Assembly (NCBI GenBank): GCA_024397875.1
Contig: CP073344.1
Coordinates: 2,843,001 to 2,907,000, forward strand
Source of the DNA: Amphritea atlantica
GTDB lineage: Bacteria > Pseudomonadota > Gammaproteobacteria > Pseudomonadales > Balneatricaceae
DNA length: 64,000 bases
Direction: 5' to 3'
Within the stretch, counting starts at the first letter, position 1; the number at the start of each line of letters is the position of its first letter. The notes under the pieces were generated by a model that had not been told where the DNA came from, searched no databases, and saw nothing but the letters and a program-made list of their open reading frames with translations. Of the stretch, positions 9,266-17,995 are shown one piece after another. The position numbers were made by a program, and so were the translations under genes.

Positions 9266-10581
9266 GCAATATCGAACTGGCCCTTTCTATGCTGGCGCTG
9301 CTGCTGGTTCTGATGTCTATCAGAATACCGATTGCAATTGCTATGCTGGGCTGCGGCGCTCTGGGTTACACCCTTCTGGCGGGTTTTCCCACCACGCTTA
9401 ACTATCTGAGTACAGTACCCTACTCGAAGTTTTCCACTTATGATCTGTCAGTCGTGCCTCTCTTTCTACTGATGGGTGAGCTGGCGACCCGGGCAGGCAT
9501 AACCACCGAACTGTTCCGCACCTGTAACACCTGGGTCGGTCAGTTTAAAGGCGGGCTGGCTATGGCCGCGGTATCCGGTTGCGCAGCATTTGGCGCGATC
9601 TGCGGATCATCCCTGGCAACAGCCTCCACTATGGGTCAGGTTGCCCTGCCGGAGATGAAGAAAAATAACTATGCGGGGGGACTGGCTGCCGGCTGTCTTG
9701 CTGCGGGCGGCACACTGGGTATCCTGATTCCCCCCTCCATGGTGTTGATCATCTTTGCCGTACTGACCGAGCAAAATATATCCAAGATGTTTATCGCTGC
9801 TTTTGTCCCCGGAATCCTCGCGGCTGGCGGTTATATCCTGGCCATTGCGATCTATGTACGGATCTTTCCTAAATCCGGCCCCAAGGGTGAGCAAACCACC
9901 TGGAGACAAAAGTTCAGATCCACCCGGGATGTCTGGCATATCACCCTGATCTTTCTGATCGTACTGGGCGGTATCTATCTCGGTTTCTTTACCCCAACTG
10001 AAGCGGCAGCGGTCGGTGTCATTCTCACCGGAATACTGGCACTGACCCACGGCAAATTAACCTTCGGGCAGTTTAAAGACAGTATCATCAGAACAGCGGT
10101 CTCCAGCGCCATGATCTTCATGATCATTCTGGGTGCCGATCTTTTCAGTGTATTTATCGCACTGACCAATCTGCCAAACTTAGGCGCAGAACTGCTGTTA
10201 GAGGCCGAGATGTCGCCTTTTCTGATTCTGGCCCTGATGCTGCTAAGCTACTTTATACTCGGTTGCTTTATGGACAGCCTGGCGATGATTCTGCTGACCA
10301 TCCCGATCTACTTCCCAATTATTGTTGCTATGGACTTCGGTATGTCTGTTGAAGATACTGGCATCTGGTTTGGAATTCTTGCTCTGGTAGTTGTCGAAGT
10401 GGGACTGATCACGCCACCGGTGGGTATGAACGTATTTATCATCAACTCCTTTGATAAGTCACTCTCGCTTAAAGAGAGTTTCAGAGGCGTTGTACCATTC
10501 ATTTTGTCCGACTTTTCCCGGGTTATTCTGCTGGTTCTGTTCCCGCCAATAACTCTGGCTCTGGTACACCTGCTAAGTTGA
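9262..10581 (+). CDS. dctM: TRAP transporter large membrane subunit (DctM)
   Basis: A 439-residue polytopic inner-membrane protein with about 12 hydrophobic segments. Family landmarks include CGSSLATASTMGQVALPEM, GTLGILIPPSMVLIIF, FTPTEAAAVGV and LITPPVGMNVF. It is the Na+-coupled secondary transport subunit that receives substrate from DctP. It overlaps dctQ by 4 nt and is followed after 92 nt by the amidohydrolase gene. Confidence 0.92.
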   Translation: MSNIELALSMLALLLVLMSIRIPIAIAMLGCGALGYTLLAGFPTTLNYLSTVPYSKFSTYDLSVVPLFLLMGELATRAGITTELFRTCNTWVGQFKGGLAMAAVSGCAAFGAICGSSLATASTMGQVALPEMKKNNYAGGLAAGCLAAGGTLGILIPPSMVLIIFAVLTEQNISKMFIAAFVPGILAAGGYILAIAIYVRIFPKSGPKGEQTTWRQKFRSTRDVWHITLIFLIVLGGIYLGFFTPTEAAAVGVILTGILALTHGKLTFGQFKDSIIRTAVSSAMIFMIILGADLFSVFIALTNLPNLGAELLLEAEMSPFLILALMLLSYFILGCFMDSLAMILLTIPIYFPIIVAMDFGMSVEDTGIWFGILALVVVEVGLITPPVGMNVFIINSFDKSLSLKESFRGVVPFILSDFSRVILLVLFPPITLALVHLLS

Positions 10582-10673
10582 GCGGACGAAAGATACACAA
10601 CCAGGTGCAGTCAGACTCTATCAACTGCACTCAATGCATCTGGTAACCATTTTAAAAGAGACAGGGTGACACT

Positions 10674-11546
10674 ATGAATATCGATGAGATCATCGCAATT
10701 GATTTCCACACACATGCTGAAGAGCCTTGTACCTGTGCGCGGGATGATGGTTATTATGAATTTCAGCAGGACTTTGCCAAATATTTTAAGAACCCTGCCG
10801 GCCACAATATGTTACCGACAATAGAGGAAACGGCAGCCTACTACCGAGACCGAAAAATTGCCTGTGTACTGTTTCCTGTGGATGCGGAACGCGAAACAGG
10901 GTTTCGCCGCTATGCTAATGAAGAGGTGGCACAGCTGGCCGCTGACAACAGCGATATTATCATCCCTTTTGCCTCGATTGATCCGGCCAAGGGACGCTTA
11001 GGTGCCCGGGAAGCCCGTCGTCTGGTACGCGATTTTGGTGTGCGCGGCTTCAAGTTTCATCCTACGATGCAGGGCTTTTACCCTAACGACCGGTCAGCTT
11101 ATGTGCTCTATGAAGCGATCGCCGAAGAGGGGGCTATCGCTCTGTTCCACACGGGGCAGACCGGCGTTGGTGCAGGCACCCGGGGCGGCATGAATATGCG
11201 ACTAAAATACTCCAACCCTATGTACCTCGATGATGTGGCAGCTGATTTCCCGGATATGCCCATTGTGATGGCACACCCATCGTTTCCGTGGCAGGAAGAA
11301 GCACTTTCCGTTGCCACCCATAAACCGAATGTGTATATCGATATGTCAGGCTGGTCACCCAAGTATTTTCCAAAGATTCTGATTCAATACGCAAACTCCA
11401 TCCTCAAAGATAAGATGCTGTTTGGTTCAGACTGGCCGGTTATCACGCCGGACCGCTGGCTGAAAGACTTCGATACGATCGGCATTAAGGATGAAGTAAA
11501 ACCCAAGATTCTCAAGGAAAATGCCGTTAAGTTACTCGGACTGTAA
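10674..11546 (+). CDS. Amidohydrolase-2 family protein, candidate beta-ketoacyl-CoA hydrolase
   Basis: A 290-residue TIM-barrel amidohydrolase of the ACMSD/gamma-resorcylate decarboxylase group. IDFHTHAEE near residue 10 supplies the HxH metal site, FKFHPT and VMAHPSFPW supply further histidines, and GSDWPV near residue 245 the metal/catalytic Asp. It sits in a TRAP operon divergent from CoA ligase, crotonase and SDR genes. In Rhodococcus an amidohydrolase-type enzyme (CouO) hydrolyses the aryl beta-ketoacyl-CoA to a hydroxybenzoate and acetyl-CoA; this gene could play that part. A decarboxylase or lactonase role cannot be excluded. An AGGGTGA ribosome site precedes the ATG. Confidence 0.8.
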   Translation: MNIDEIIAIDFHTHAEEPCTCARDDGYYEFQQDFAKYFKNPAGHNMLPTIEETAAYYRDRKIACVLFPVDAERETGFRRYANEEVAQLAADNSDIIIPFASIDPAKGRLGAREARRLVRDFGVRGFKFHPTMQGFYPNDRSAYVLYEAIAEEGAIALFHTGQTGVGAGTRGGMNMRLKYSNPMYLDDVAADFPDMPIVMAHPSFPWQEEALSVATHKPNVYIDMSGWSPKYFPKILIQYANSILKDKMLFGSDWPVITPDRWLKDFDTIGIKDEVKPKILKENAVKLLGL

Positions 11547-11597
11547 CCTGAGACACCACACTGACTCTTATTGAAAGGATTTATTGAATTCCTGGAT

Positions 11598-11634
11598 AAA
11601 AAGCCCTGATAGCAAAATTTCATCAGGGCTTTTT
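11598..11634. terminator. Bidirectional terminator between amidohydrolase and marR
   Basis: AAAAAGCCCTGAT (11598-11610) pairs exactly with ATCAGGGCTTTTT (11622-11634) around an 11-nt loop. A/T tracts on both sides let it serve the two convergent genes. Confidence 0.85.
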
Positions 11635-11671
11635 AAGACGCTCTCTTTAGAAAAAAATAGCTGCAGTGTTA

Positions 11672-12136
11672 TCAGGCTTTAGACGGGGCATGAGCGGCAA
11701 ATCGATCAAGTATATCGATAATTAACGCCTTCTCCCCCTCGTTGAGCAAACTAGTGAAGTTTGCTTCATGCTTGAGCACCTCTTCAACCAACTCGGCATA
11801 AAAAGCCTCACCGTGCTTAGTCAAAAACAGCGCGTGTGAGCGTCGATCCGATGTCGAGGGTTTTCGTTCAACAACGTTCATAGCTTCAAGGCGATCAACA
11901 ACACTTACCATTGCTGAACGGTCATTCCCCAGTGCATTCGCGATGGCAGTCTGAGTTAAACCCGGATTACGCTCAACGATCGATAACACACCAAACAATC
12001 CCGGGGTAATCCCAAACCTGGAGCAGTGCTCGGAAAAATGGTTAAACAGGTTTACCTGAGCCCTTCTGAGTTTATACCCAACAAGCGTATCCAGAATCCC
12101 GTAATCGATATCTTCCGATGAATTTTGATTAGCCAT
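11672..12136 (-). CDS. MarR-family transcriptional regulator
   Basis: A 154-residue winged-helix regulator. The recognition helix region GLTQTAIANALGNDRSAMVSVVDRLE (split over ~26 residues near 75-100) is followed by the wing KPSTSDRRSHALFLTKHGEA, including the conserved DxRS of MarR wings. Long flanking helices suit dimerisation. It is convergent with the TRAP/amidohydrolase operon and is the natural candidate to repress the divergent aromatic operons, like CouR or FerR/FerC, which respond to hydroxycinnamoyl-CoA esters. Ligand and targets here are inferred. Confidence 0.9.
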   Translation of the reverse strand: MANQNSSEDIDYGILDTLVGYKLRRAQVNLFNHFSEHCSRFGITPGLFGVLSIVERNPGLTQTAIANALGNDRSAMVSVVDRLEAMNVVERKPSTSDRRSHALFLTKHGEAFYAELVEEVLKHEANFTSLLNEGEKALIIDILDRFAAHAPSKA

Positions 12137-12444
12137 GAAATTATTTGCTTTATTAACAATTTTAAGTGCAGAAATTATATAGGATTATTATCCTCAATAA
12201 CACCTGCTGGCTATTTAAGAAAAGACTATAAAATAAGACACAAAGCCCACTGCAGCCCTGAAAAGGCAGCAGCCTGATCCTGCTTATTACCCTCTTCAGT
12301 CTGAAGACTTATATGGCATTACACAGTAATCAGGCCTTAGCCTATATCTGATTTTGAATGACCACGTGCCTGCGTCACCCGCCCCGTGTTTTCTCATCCG
12401 CCCATGCAAACGGGTCTATCCATAGCGCCTGTTGATGAAATCCT
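12137..12444. other. Intergenic region upstream of marR
   Basis: 308 bp without a convincing gene. It holds the marR promoter. AGGAT-TATT-ATCCT (12181-12194) is a short palindrome 45-58 bp before the marR start that could be an autoregulatory site, and TTAACAATTTT near 12153 resembles half of the large palindrome at 7515. Neither is strong evidence. Confidence 0.3.
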
Positions 12445-12972
12445 TTACGCCGCAAGCGGATGATCGTGAAAAACATGGCTGCTCTCGATCAGTGCTTTAG
12501 GGCAGTGAGTCCTCACCCGCTTATGCACCTCTGGCAGCAACCCGACAGCCACATCAACTATCATCAGAATCTGTCCCGCTTCGATGGCATGCCGGTATTT
12601 TTCAAGATGAGAGTTTGGTGTGCTCTCGCCAATTGCTTTACCAATCACGCCACCCCAAAAAGCGCAGATAATTGTGATGACTAACAGGGACATAGTGCCA
12701 AACTCAAAGCTGGAAATCTTCGAGCCGTAGGCAACCATACCGGCTACCAGCCCCAGTACCCCACCGGCAACTATGCCCCAGTTGAAGTCATTCTCCACCT
12801 CTGAAGTTTCCATCTCGGTTGCTTCATGCAGATGAGCTTTCTGCAATAATGCATGGTCCTCGGCGATAAGGTGCATCACGTCCTCGGCGATACCCAGTTG
12901 CCGTAACTCCTCCACCACACGTTCAGCATGAGCCAGATCCGGCATCAGAAAAGTTAAACGTCTCATTTTCAT
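12445..12972 (-). CDS. Two-helix membrane protein of unknown function
   Basis: A 175-residue protein. The first ~60 residues look like a small soluble alpha/beta domain (RRLTFLMPDLAHAERVVEEL...). Two glycine-rich membrane segments follow (GIVAGGVLGLVAGMVAYG and a hydrophobic helix ending FWGGVIGKAIG), then a second soluble part with ILMIVDVAVGLLPEVHKRV. The layout (soluble, Gly-rich hairpin, soluble) is like DUF1269 or YflT/stress-protein-type bacterial proteins. I do not recognise the family with confidence. It stands alone between marR and an MFS exporter and probably sits in the inner membrane. Confidence 0.7.
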   Translation of the reverse strand: MKMRRLTFLMPDLAHAERVVEELRQLGIAEDVMHLIAEDHALLQKAHLHEATEMETSEVENDFNWGIVAGGVLGLVAGMVAYGSKISSFEFGTMSLLVITIICAFWGGVIGKAIGESTPNSHLEKYRHAIEAGQILMIVDVAVGLLPEVHKRVRTHCPKALIESSHVFHDHPLAA

Positions 12973-13290
12973 ACCTCCCGGCCTGACAGGCCGTTATGAA
13001 TATAACAAGTATAGTTCAACCATCGCGCTCCGGATTCGGCCCTCTGCGCTGCCAAAAACAGGGCAGCTGATCTCCCGGGTTCTATAAGTTCACCTGTTGC
13101 AGAAACGAAAAAGCCCGTCAAACTGACGGGCTTTAACTGAATACAGGTTCTGATCTATTTATCATTCAGGTCATCCCACTGCCTTCCAGTAAGTTGAAAC
13201 AACCCCGAAACAACAAACTTCAGTTTTTACCCGAATACTCCTATTGCAATCGTTACAGCGCATCGACAACGGACGCTCTGATATAAAGCC
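12973..13290. other. Intergenic region between membrane protein and MFS genes
   Basis: 318 bp. Apart from the terminator at 13108-13134 and the presumed promoter of the leftward membrane-protein gene, I see no coding signal or RNA gene. Confidence 0.4.
13108..13134 (-). terminator. Terminator of the MFS exporter gene
   Basis: AAAGCCCGTCA/TGACGGGCTTT is an exact 11-bp stem with an AAC loop. The A-run on the left gives the T-tract for leftward transcripts. Confidence 0.8.
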
Positions 13291-14505
13291 CTAGTGACCC
13301 ACGCCAGCATAGCGATGTAAGCAGTAGCAGATCAGTAACGCAATACTCATCAACACCAGAAAACCGCCCACTAACGGGTAGATAGTCTGATTGTAGAGCT
13401 GACCGATCATCAGGCTGAAAACAATACTCAACAGCGTCGACAAAGCACTGACCAGCCCCGCGCCAATTCCCGCCAGATGCCCCAGCGGCTCCATCGCCAT
13501 CGAGTTCAGGTTACCAAACAGCAATCCCACAGCAAAAAACACCAGAAAAAGATAGGTCACCAGTGACAACAGCGGCGGGTGTCCCGCGTACGCCAGCACC
13601 AGTGGTGAGTAAATCAGTGTCACCAGGACAATACTGATCAGTGAGATAATAATCAGCCGCCACATACCATAGCGTCCCACCAGACGGGCATTCGTCAGTG
13701 AAGCCAGACCGATAGCGCCAGCCAGGCAACCAAAATACAGCGGGAACTGAGCTCCCAGTGTATATTGCTCCTGAAGTACCGGTTGTGACAGGTTCAGGTA
13801 ACCGAGAAAAGCCCCAAACACCAACCCCGTGACCAGGGTAAATCCCATCGCGATCCTATTGCACACAACCTCTTTAAAACCCAGCCATAACACGTCTGGG
13901 GCAAACGATCGACGATTCGCATCCGTCAGGGTTTCCGGTAATCGTATAATCAACCAGATACTCAGCAGGATCCCGACGAACAACAAGCCCATAAATATCA
14001 TTCGCCAGCCAGAGTAATTCAACACCAGTTGCCCCAGTGCCGGCGCCATCATCGGTACCAGAATAAACACGGTCATCACGAACGACATCACCCGCGCCAT
14101 TGCACGTCCTGAGTAAAGGTCCCGCACCAGCGCCACGGATACCACCCGCGGACCCGCCAGGCCGAAGCCCTGCAGCACCCGTCCCCACAACATCTGCTGA
14201 TAGGTATCAGCCATCACCGATAGCAGAGTACCGGCGGCAAAGATGAATAATCCAAGCAGAATGACAGACTTGCGGCCAAATGAGTCCGATAATGGTCCGT
14301 AGAGAAATTGTCCGACAGCCATCCCGACAAAAAATGTGACAATAACCAACTGGTTATCATTCGGATCGACTACATTCAGTTCACTGCCAATAATCCCCAG
14401 TGCCGGCAACATCGCATCGATCGACAGCGCGGCCAGTGAAATCATCATCGCAATCAGGGCAACAAACTCGGCAAACGGGATAACCTTATCCTTCTGGTCG
14501 TACAA
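13291..14505 (-). CDS. MFS multidrug exporter, Bcr/CflA type
   Basis: A 404-residue major facilitator protein with 12 predicted membrane helices. Motif A is GQFLYGPLSDSFGRKSVILLG between helices 2 and 3, split around residue 70, and LPALGIIGSELNV is the usual Bcr/CflA start. RVLQGFGLAGPRVVSVALVRDLYSG is the family motif after helix 4. Such pumps export drugs or small metabolites by proton antiport. It has its own terminator. The substrate cannot be predicted. Confidence 0.88.
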   Translation of the reverse strand: MYDQKDKVIPFAEFVALIAMMISLAALSIDAMLPALGIIGSELNVVDPNDNQLVIVTFFVGMAVGQFLYGPLSDSFGRKSVILLGLFIFAAGTLLSVMADTYQQMLWGRVLQGFGLAGPRVVSVALVRDLYSGRAMARVMSFVMTVFILVPMMAPALGQLVLNYSGWRMIFMGLLFVGILLSIWLIIRLPETLTDANRRSFAPDVLWLGFKEVVCNRIAMGFTLVTGLVFGAFLGYLNLSQPVLQEQYTLGAQFPLYFGCLAGAIGLASLTNARLVGRYGMWRLIIISLISIVLVTLIYSPLVLAYAGHPPLLSLVTYLFLVFFAVGLLFGNLNSMAMEPLGHLAGIGAGLVSALSTLLSIVFSLMIGQLYNQTIYPLVGGFLVLMSIALLICYCLHRYAGVGH

Positions 14506-14668
14506 GCGTAATTTCCTTAATCAAAATATTTGCCGGCAGGTGCAGGGCTGTTTTCAGGCACTCTGTAATACACGACGGCGTGATTTGCGGTTCGCAGAAA
14601 CACAACAATGTCTGGAATTTATCAGCGGTTCACAACACGCTGTCTCAGGCTTTTGTATAACTGAATCA

Positions 14669-14697
14669 GGTAAAACAGCCCATCCTGGCTGCTTACC
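14669..14697. other. Stem-loop in the MFS / omega-amidase spacer
   Basis: GGTAA...CAGCC (14669-14680) pairs with GGCTG...TTACC (14687-14697) around CATCCT, just past the stop of the leftward amidase gene. There is no T-tract, so it may be a weak terminator or an mRNA 3'-end stabiliser. Confidence 0.4.
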
Positions 14698-14707
14698 GTA
14701 ACGGGTC

Positions 14708-15487
14708 TTAATCCTGAATGGTAAAGCTATCAGCATCCATCCAGGCAGGAAACTTCTGTTTAAACTCGTCCAACTCTGCGGCAGACAGCCTGAAGCTTTC
14801 ACAGAAAGGCATTCCGGGGGCATGATCAATCAGCAGATCGCCCTTAAAATCCACCAGCATGCTATCGCCGCTGTATTCATGGCCATTGGCATCGGTTCCC
14901 ACTCTATTCACCCCGGCGACATAACAGAGGTTTTCTATCGCACGGGCCTGCAGCAGCTTACGCCAGGGCTGTCGGCGAGGTGATGGCCAGTTTGCCACAT
15001 AAAGCGCAAGGTCATAATCATTGCAGTTACGCGAGAACACCGGAAAACGCAGGTCATAGCAGACCTGTAGCAGGATTTTCCAGCCTTTATAATCAACGAT
15101 CACCCGTTTTTCTCCGGGCTGATAACGTTCATGTTCACCGGCCATGCGGAACAGGTGACGCTTGTCATAGAGACTCTGCGAGCCATCCGGAAAGGTAAAA
15201 ATCATTCGGTTCACATAACCATTACCCGCCTCGATGGCGAGACTGCCGGCAATGGCAATGTTGCGCTGTAATGCCTGCTGCTGAAGCCACTGACAGGTCT
15301 CGCCCCCCATCGGTTCAGCAGCAGTCCGGCTATCCATGGTAAAACCGGTGGAAAACATCTCCGGCAACAACACCAGATCCGTATCGGCAGCATGCTGATC
15401 CATCAGCTGTTCGTACATCGCACGGTTTTCAGCCGGATTCTGCCACTGCATATCTGGCTGAATCAGGGTTATGGTCAGATCTTGCAT
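14708..15487 (-). CDS. yafV: Omega-amidase-like carbon-nitrogen hydrolase
   Basis: A 259-residue nitrilase-superfamily protein with the Glu-Lys-Cys triad: Glu in LLPEMFSTGF, Lys in YDKRHLFRMAGEH and Cys in QVCYDLRFP. These contexts match the YafV/omega-amidase branch, which hydrolyses 2-oxoglutaramate or 2-oxosuccinamate to the oxo-acid and ammonia. It overlaps the methionine aminotransferase gene by 13 bp. A glutamine-dependent transaminase making methionine and an omega-amidase removing its oxoglutaramate product form a known functional pair, pulling the last methionine-salvage step forward. Confidence 0.88.
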   Translation of the reverse strand: MQDLTITLIQPDMQWQNPAENRAMYEQLMDQHAADTDLVLLPEMFSTGFTMDSRTAAEPMGGETCQWLQQQALQRNIAIAGSLAIEAGNGYVNRMIFTFPDGSQSLYDKRHLFRMAGEHERYQPGEKRVIVDYKGWKILLQVCYDLRFPVFSRNCNDYDLALYVANWPSPRRQPWRKLLQARAIENLCYVAGVNRVGTDANGHEYSGDSMLVDFKGDLLIDHAPGMPFCESFRLSAAELDEFKQKFPAWMDADSFTIQD

Positions 15488-16623
15488 AGTTTCTCAGCCG
15501 CCTCCCTCAGGGTGTCATCACCTTTAGCAAAACAGAAACGCACCAACCGTTGTTCCGGCGGTGACTGGTAAAAAACAGAGATCGGAATCGCGGCCACACC
15601 AATCTCCGTGGTGAGCCATCGGGCAAAGGTCAGGTCATCCATATCCGGCTGAATCTCGGAGTAGTCCATCAACTGAAAATAGGTACCATCTGCCGGAGTA
15701 AAACGAAACCTGCCGGGCTGCATCAGCTGACAGAACAGGTCCCGCTTCTGCTGGTAGAAATCCGGCAGCTCCAGATAATGCTCGGGAAAATCATTAATAA
15801 AATCGGCCAGTGCCAGCTGAATCGGATGGACCGTACAAAATGTCAGATACTGATGCAGTTTACGGAATTCAGTCATGAGTGGCGCCGGGGCGATACAGTA
15901 GCCAACCTTCCAGCCGGTGGTGTGATAGGTTTTACCGAAGGATGATACAACGAACGCCCGTTCAGCCAGCGCTGGTCTGCGCAACAGGCTCTGGTGCGGA
16001 CCATTGAAGCAGATATGTTCGTAAACCTCATCGCTGAGCAGCAGAACTCCGCTGTCTTTCACCAGCGCCTCCAACTGATCAAGGTCCGCTGATGACAATA
16101 CAGAACCGGTTGGGTTATGGGGGCTGTTCAGAATAATCATGCGGGTTCTGGAGTTGATGGCCGCCTTAACCTGTGGCCAGTCAATTGTAAAACCAGGGGC
16201 CTGCAGAGCCAGATGCACTGCCCGCCCACCGTTCAGCTCAATGGCCGGTTCGTAACAGTCATACGCCGGATCAAAGACGATCACCTCATCCCCAGGACAG
16301 ACCACAGCACCAATTGCAGCAAACAAAGCCTCAGTGGCGCCGGATGTAACCGTCACCTCGGTTTCCGGGTTAACGGTACAGCCATAGAGCTTTTCCACTT
16401 TGAGTGCGATCGCATTGCGCAGCGCTGGCACACCCGCCATAGGGGCATACTGATTGAAGCCGTTTTCCAGGTAGTAGGTTACTCTGTCCAGCAACGCCAG
16501 CGGACCGTCAAAATCGGGAAAGCCCTGAGACAAATTAATAGCCCCATGCTTTGCTGCAAGCTGCGACATCTCAGTAAAAATAGTCGTACCAACTTTTGGT
16601 AGTTTGGTCGGTGGGTATTGCAT
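15475..16623 (-). CDS. ybdL: Methionine aminotransferase (YbdL/MtnE-like)
   Basis: A 382-residue class-I PLP aminotransferase. INLSQGFPDFDGP is near residue 30, the substrate/PLP loop NSPHNPTGSVL near 165, and the Schiff-base lysine in SSFGKTYHTTGWKVGY near 230. QYAPMAGVPALRNAIA is typical of YbdL and kynurenine-aminotransferase-like enzymes that use methionine, glutamine and aromatic residues. It overlaps the omega-amidase gene, and the mtn genes at 21.7-26.1 kb complete the salvage route, so transamination of 4-methylthio-2-oxobutyrate to methionine is the likely job. Confidence 0.88.
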   Translation of the reverse strand: MQYPPTKLPKVGTTIFTEMSQLAAKHGAINLSQGFPDFDGPLALLDRVTYYLENGFNQYAPMAGVPALRNAIALKVEKLYGCTVNPETEVTVTSGATEALFAAIGAVVCPGDEVIVFDPAYDCYEPAIELNGGRAVHLALQAPGFTIDWPQVKAAINSRTRMIILNSPHNPTGSVLSSADLDQLEALVKDSGVLLLSDEVYEHICFNGPHQSLLRRPALAERAFVVSSFGKTYHTTGWKVGYCIAPAPLMTEFRKLHQYLTFCTVHPIQLALADFINDFPEHYLELPDFYQQKRDLFCQLMQPGRFRFTPADGTYFQLMDYSEIQPDMDDLTFARWLTTEIGVAAIPISVFYQSPPEQRLVRFCFAKGDDTLREAAEKLCKI

Positions 16624-16721
16624 GAATGTGATGTTCCTTTACAAGCGCGCCGTAAAATACAGCTATATAGACCAACTCTAAGTCTGCTCTGGCTAAGGGT
16701 CAAGCTGAACCCGCCCCCTGA

Positions 16722-17660
16722 TCAGAATATCAGCAGATGCAGTACGCCTCGCACCAGAATCCCGACGATAGCACCAAACACTGCGGCCCGCGCAATGGAT
16801 GAAACCCGCTTACCCGCAGCCATCAGAATCGCGACCCCGGCCACATCAAACGGGTGGATTATAAAACCCGCAATTCTGTTCAGGTCGGTCGCCGTCATCA
16901 CCCCCTGATTAATCAGGTCAATGGTTACCCCCATCATAGCCGTACCACCGGCAATAAACTTTGTCACTATCGGCAAGACAGTCGATTCAGGCAGGTCCAC
17001 CAGTGCCAGTACCGGGGCAAGCAGAGTGGTAAGTAGCTCCATCGAGCCGGTCACTTTCAGCACATTAACAAAGCAGAGAGCCAGAATCAGCAATGGTATT
17101 GAGGCGATGACAATTTTCACCCCCTCCTGGCCACCATCTGACAGAATCTGAATCACGTTTTTCTGTTCATGCAGCTCGGGAGCCAGATGTTCAACATGGC
17201 TGTAATCATCATCCAGAGCCGGGTCGCGGGCAAACAGATAGTAGGTTGCTGCCGCCGCAATAAGGCCTCCAACCAGCGAGGTGATCATAATAACCGGCAC
17301 ATCCAGCCCGACCACCGCCATAGGAAAAACAACATTCGCTTGCGACATCGTCAGCACCACCGCCAGGGTTGCTGCGATTGCCCGCCGGGCAGTGCCATCA
17401 CGATCCATAATCGCCAGAGTGGCAACCGGCGCGTTAAAACTGACAAACAGAATCTGCAGCATCGCAAAGATGCCAACCCCCGGTACCCCGAACAGTTTAA
17501 CCAGGGGTGACAGTCTGTTTGAGATCCAGCCCAGAACTCCCTTACTCTCCAACAGTTTCATCAGAGCCAGCATCACCACCATCACTGGCAGCAATACATA
17601 CAACACCATATCCACAGCCGTTCGGCCCGAATCGAGTATCAGTGTAATTATCTGCTCCAT
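16722..17660 (-). CDS. Nucleoside-recognition (Gate) domain membrane protein
   Basis: A 312-residue membrane protein made of two halves, each with the Gate/nucleoside-recognition fold: LLPVMVVMLALMKLLES...FGVPGVGIFAM in the first and IVIASIPLLILALCFVNVLK...TKFIAGGTAMMGVTIDL in the second. About 8 hydrophobic helices are visible. The family includes SpmA/SpmB-like and YjiH-like proteins with no settled substrate. It is monocistronic as far as spacing shows (98 bp to the aminotransferase start). Confidence 0.78.
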   Translation of the reverse strand: MEQIITLILDSGRTAVDMVLYVLLPVMVVMLALMKLLESKGVLGWISNRLSPLVKLFGVPGVGIFAMLQILFVSFNAPVATLAIMDRDGTARRAIAATLAVVLTMSQANVVFPMAVVGLDVPVIMITSLVGGLIAAAATYYLFARDPALDDDYSHVEHLAPELHEQKNVIQILSDGGQEGVKIVIASIPLLILALCFVNVLKVTGSMELLTTLLAPVLALVDLPESTVLPIVTKFIAGGTAMMGVTIDLINQGVMTATDLNRIAGFIIHPFDVAGVAILMAAGKRVSSIARAAVFGAIVGILVRGVLHLLIF

Positions 17661-17995
17661 AGTGCTTCACGGTTTCCATTCAGATTTTGAAACAGCCAAT
17701 TTGGGGAATTGGAACTTGATTTTGACGCGTCGCTCTATGGCGGGATTCGTTATCCAAACAGCCCAGGGCGGTTGATGTCAGTCATGAAAATATAAAAGCC
17801 TGCCATAAAAACATAAAATGAGCAGCTCAACAAACGATTAAAACGGCCGATTATGATAAATTAGCGTAGCTAAAGAGTTCTGCTGACAGGGATTTAAAGC
17901 CAGACACAGTGCCATGACGACCATAAGTACATTAACAAGAAGTACAACAATAAAAATACAATAATAAAAATACAATAATAGAATACGGACCTGTT
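17661..17995. other. Intergenic region upstream of the PBP7-like gene
   Basis: 335 bp between divergent genes, holding both promoters. No RNA gene or terminator is evident. AT content rises towards the pbpG start, ending in a short tandem repeat. Confidence 0.35.
17947..17981. repeat. AT-rich 14-bp tandem repeat upstream of pbpG
   Basis: The unit ATAATAAAAATACA occurs about 2.4 times in direct tandem, ending 15 bp before the TTG start of the downstream gene. It lies in the probable 5' leader, so copy number could affect translation. Confidence 0.6.
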
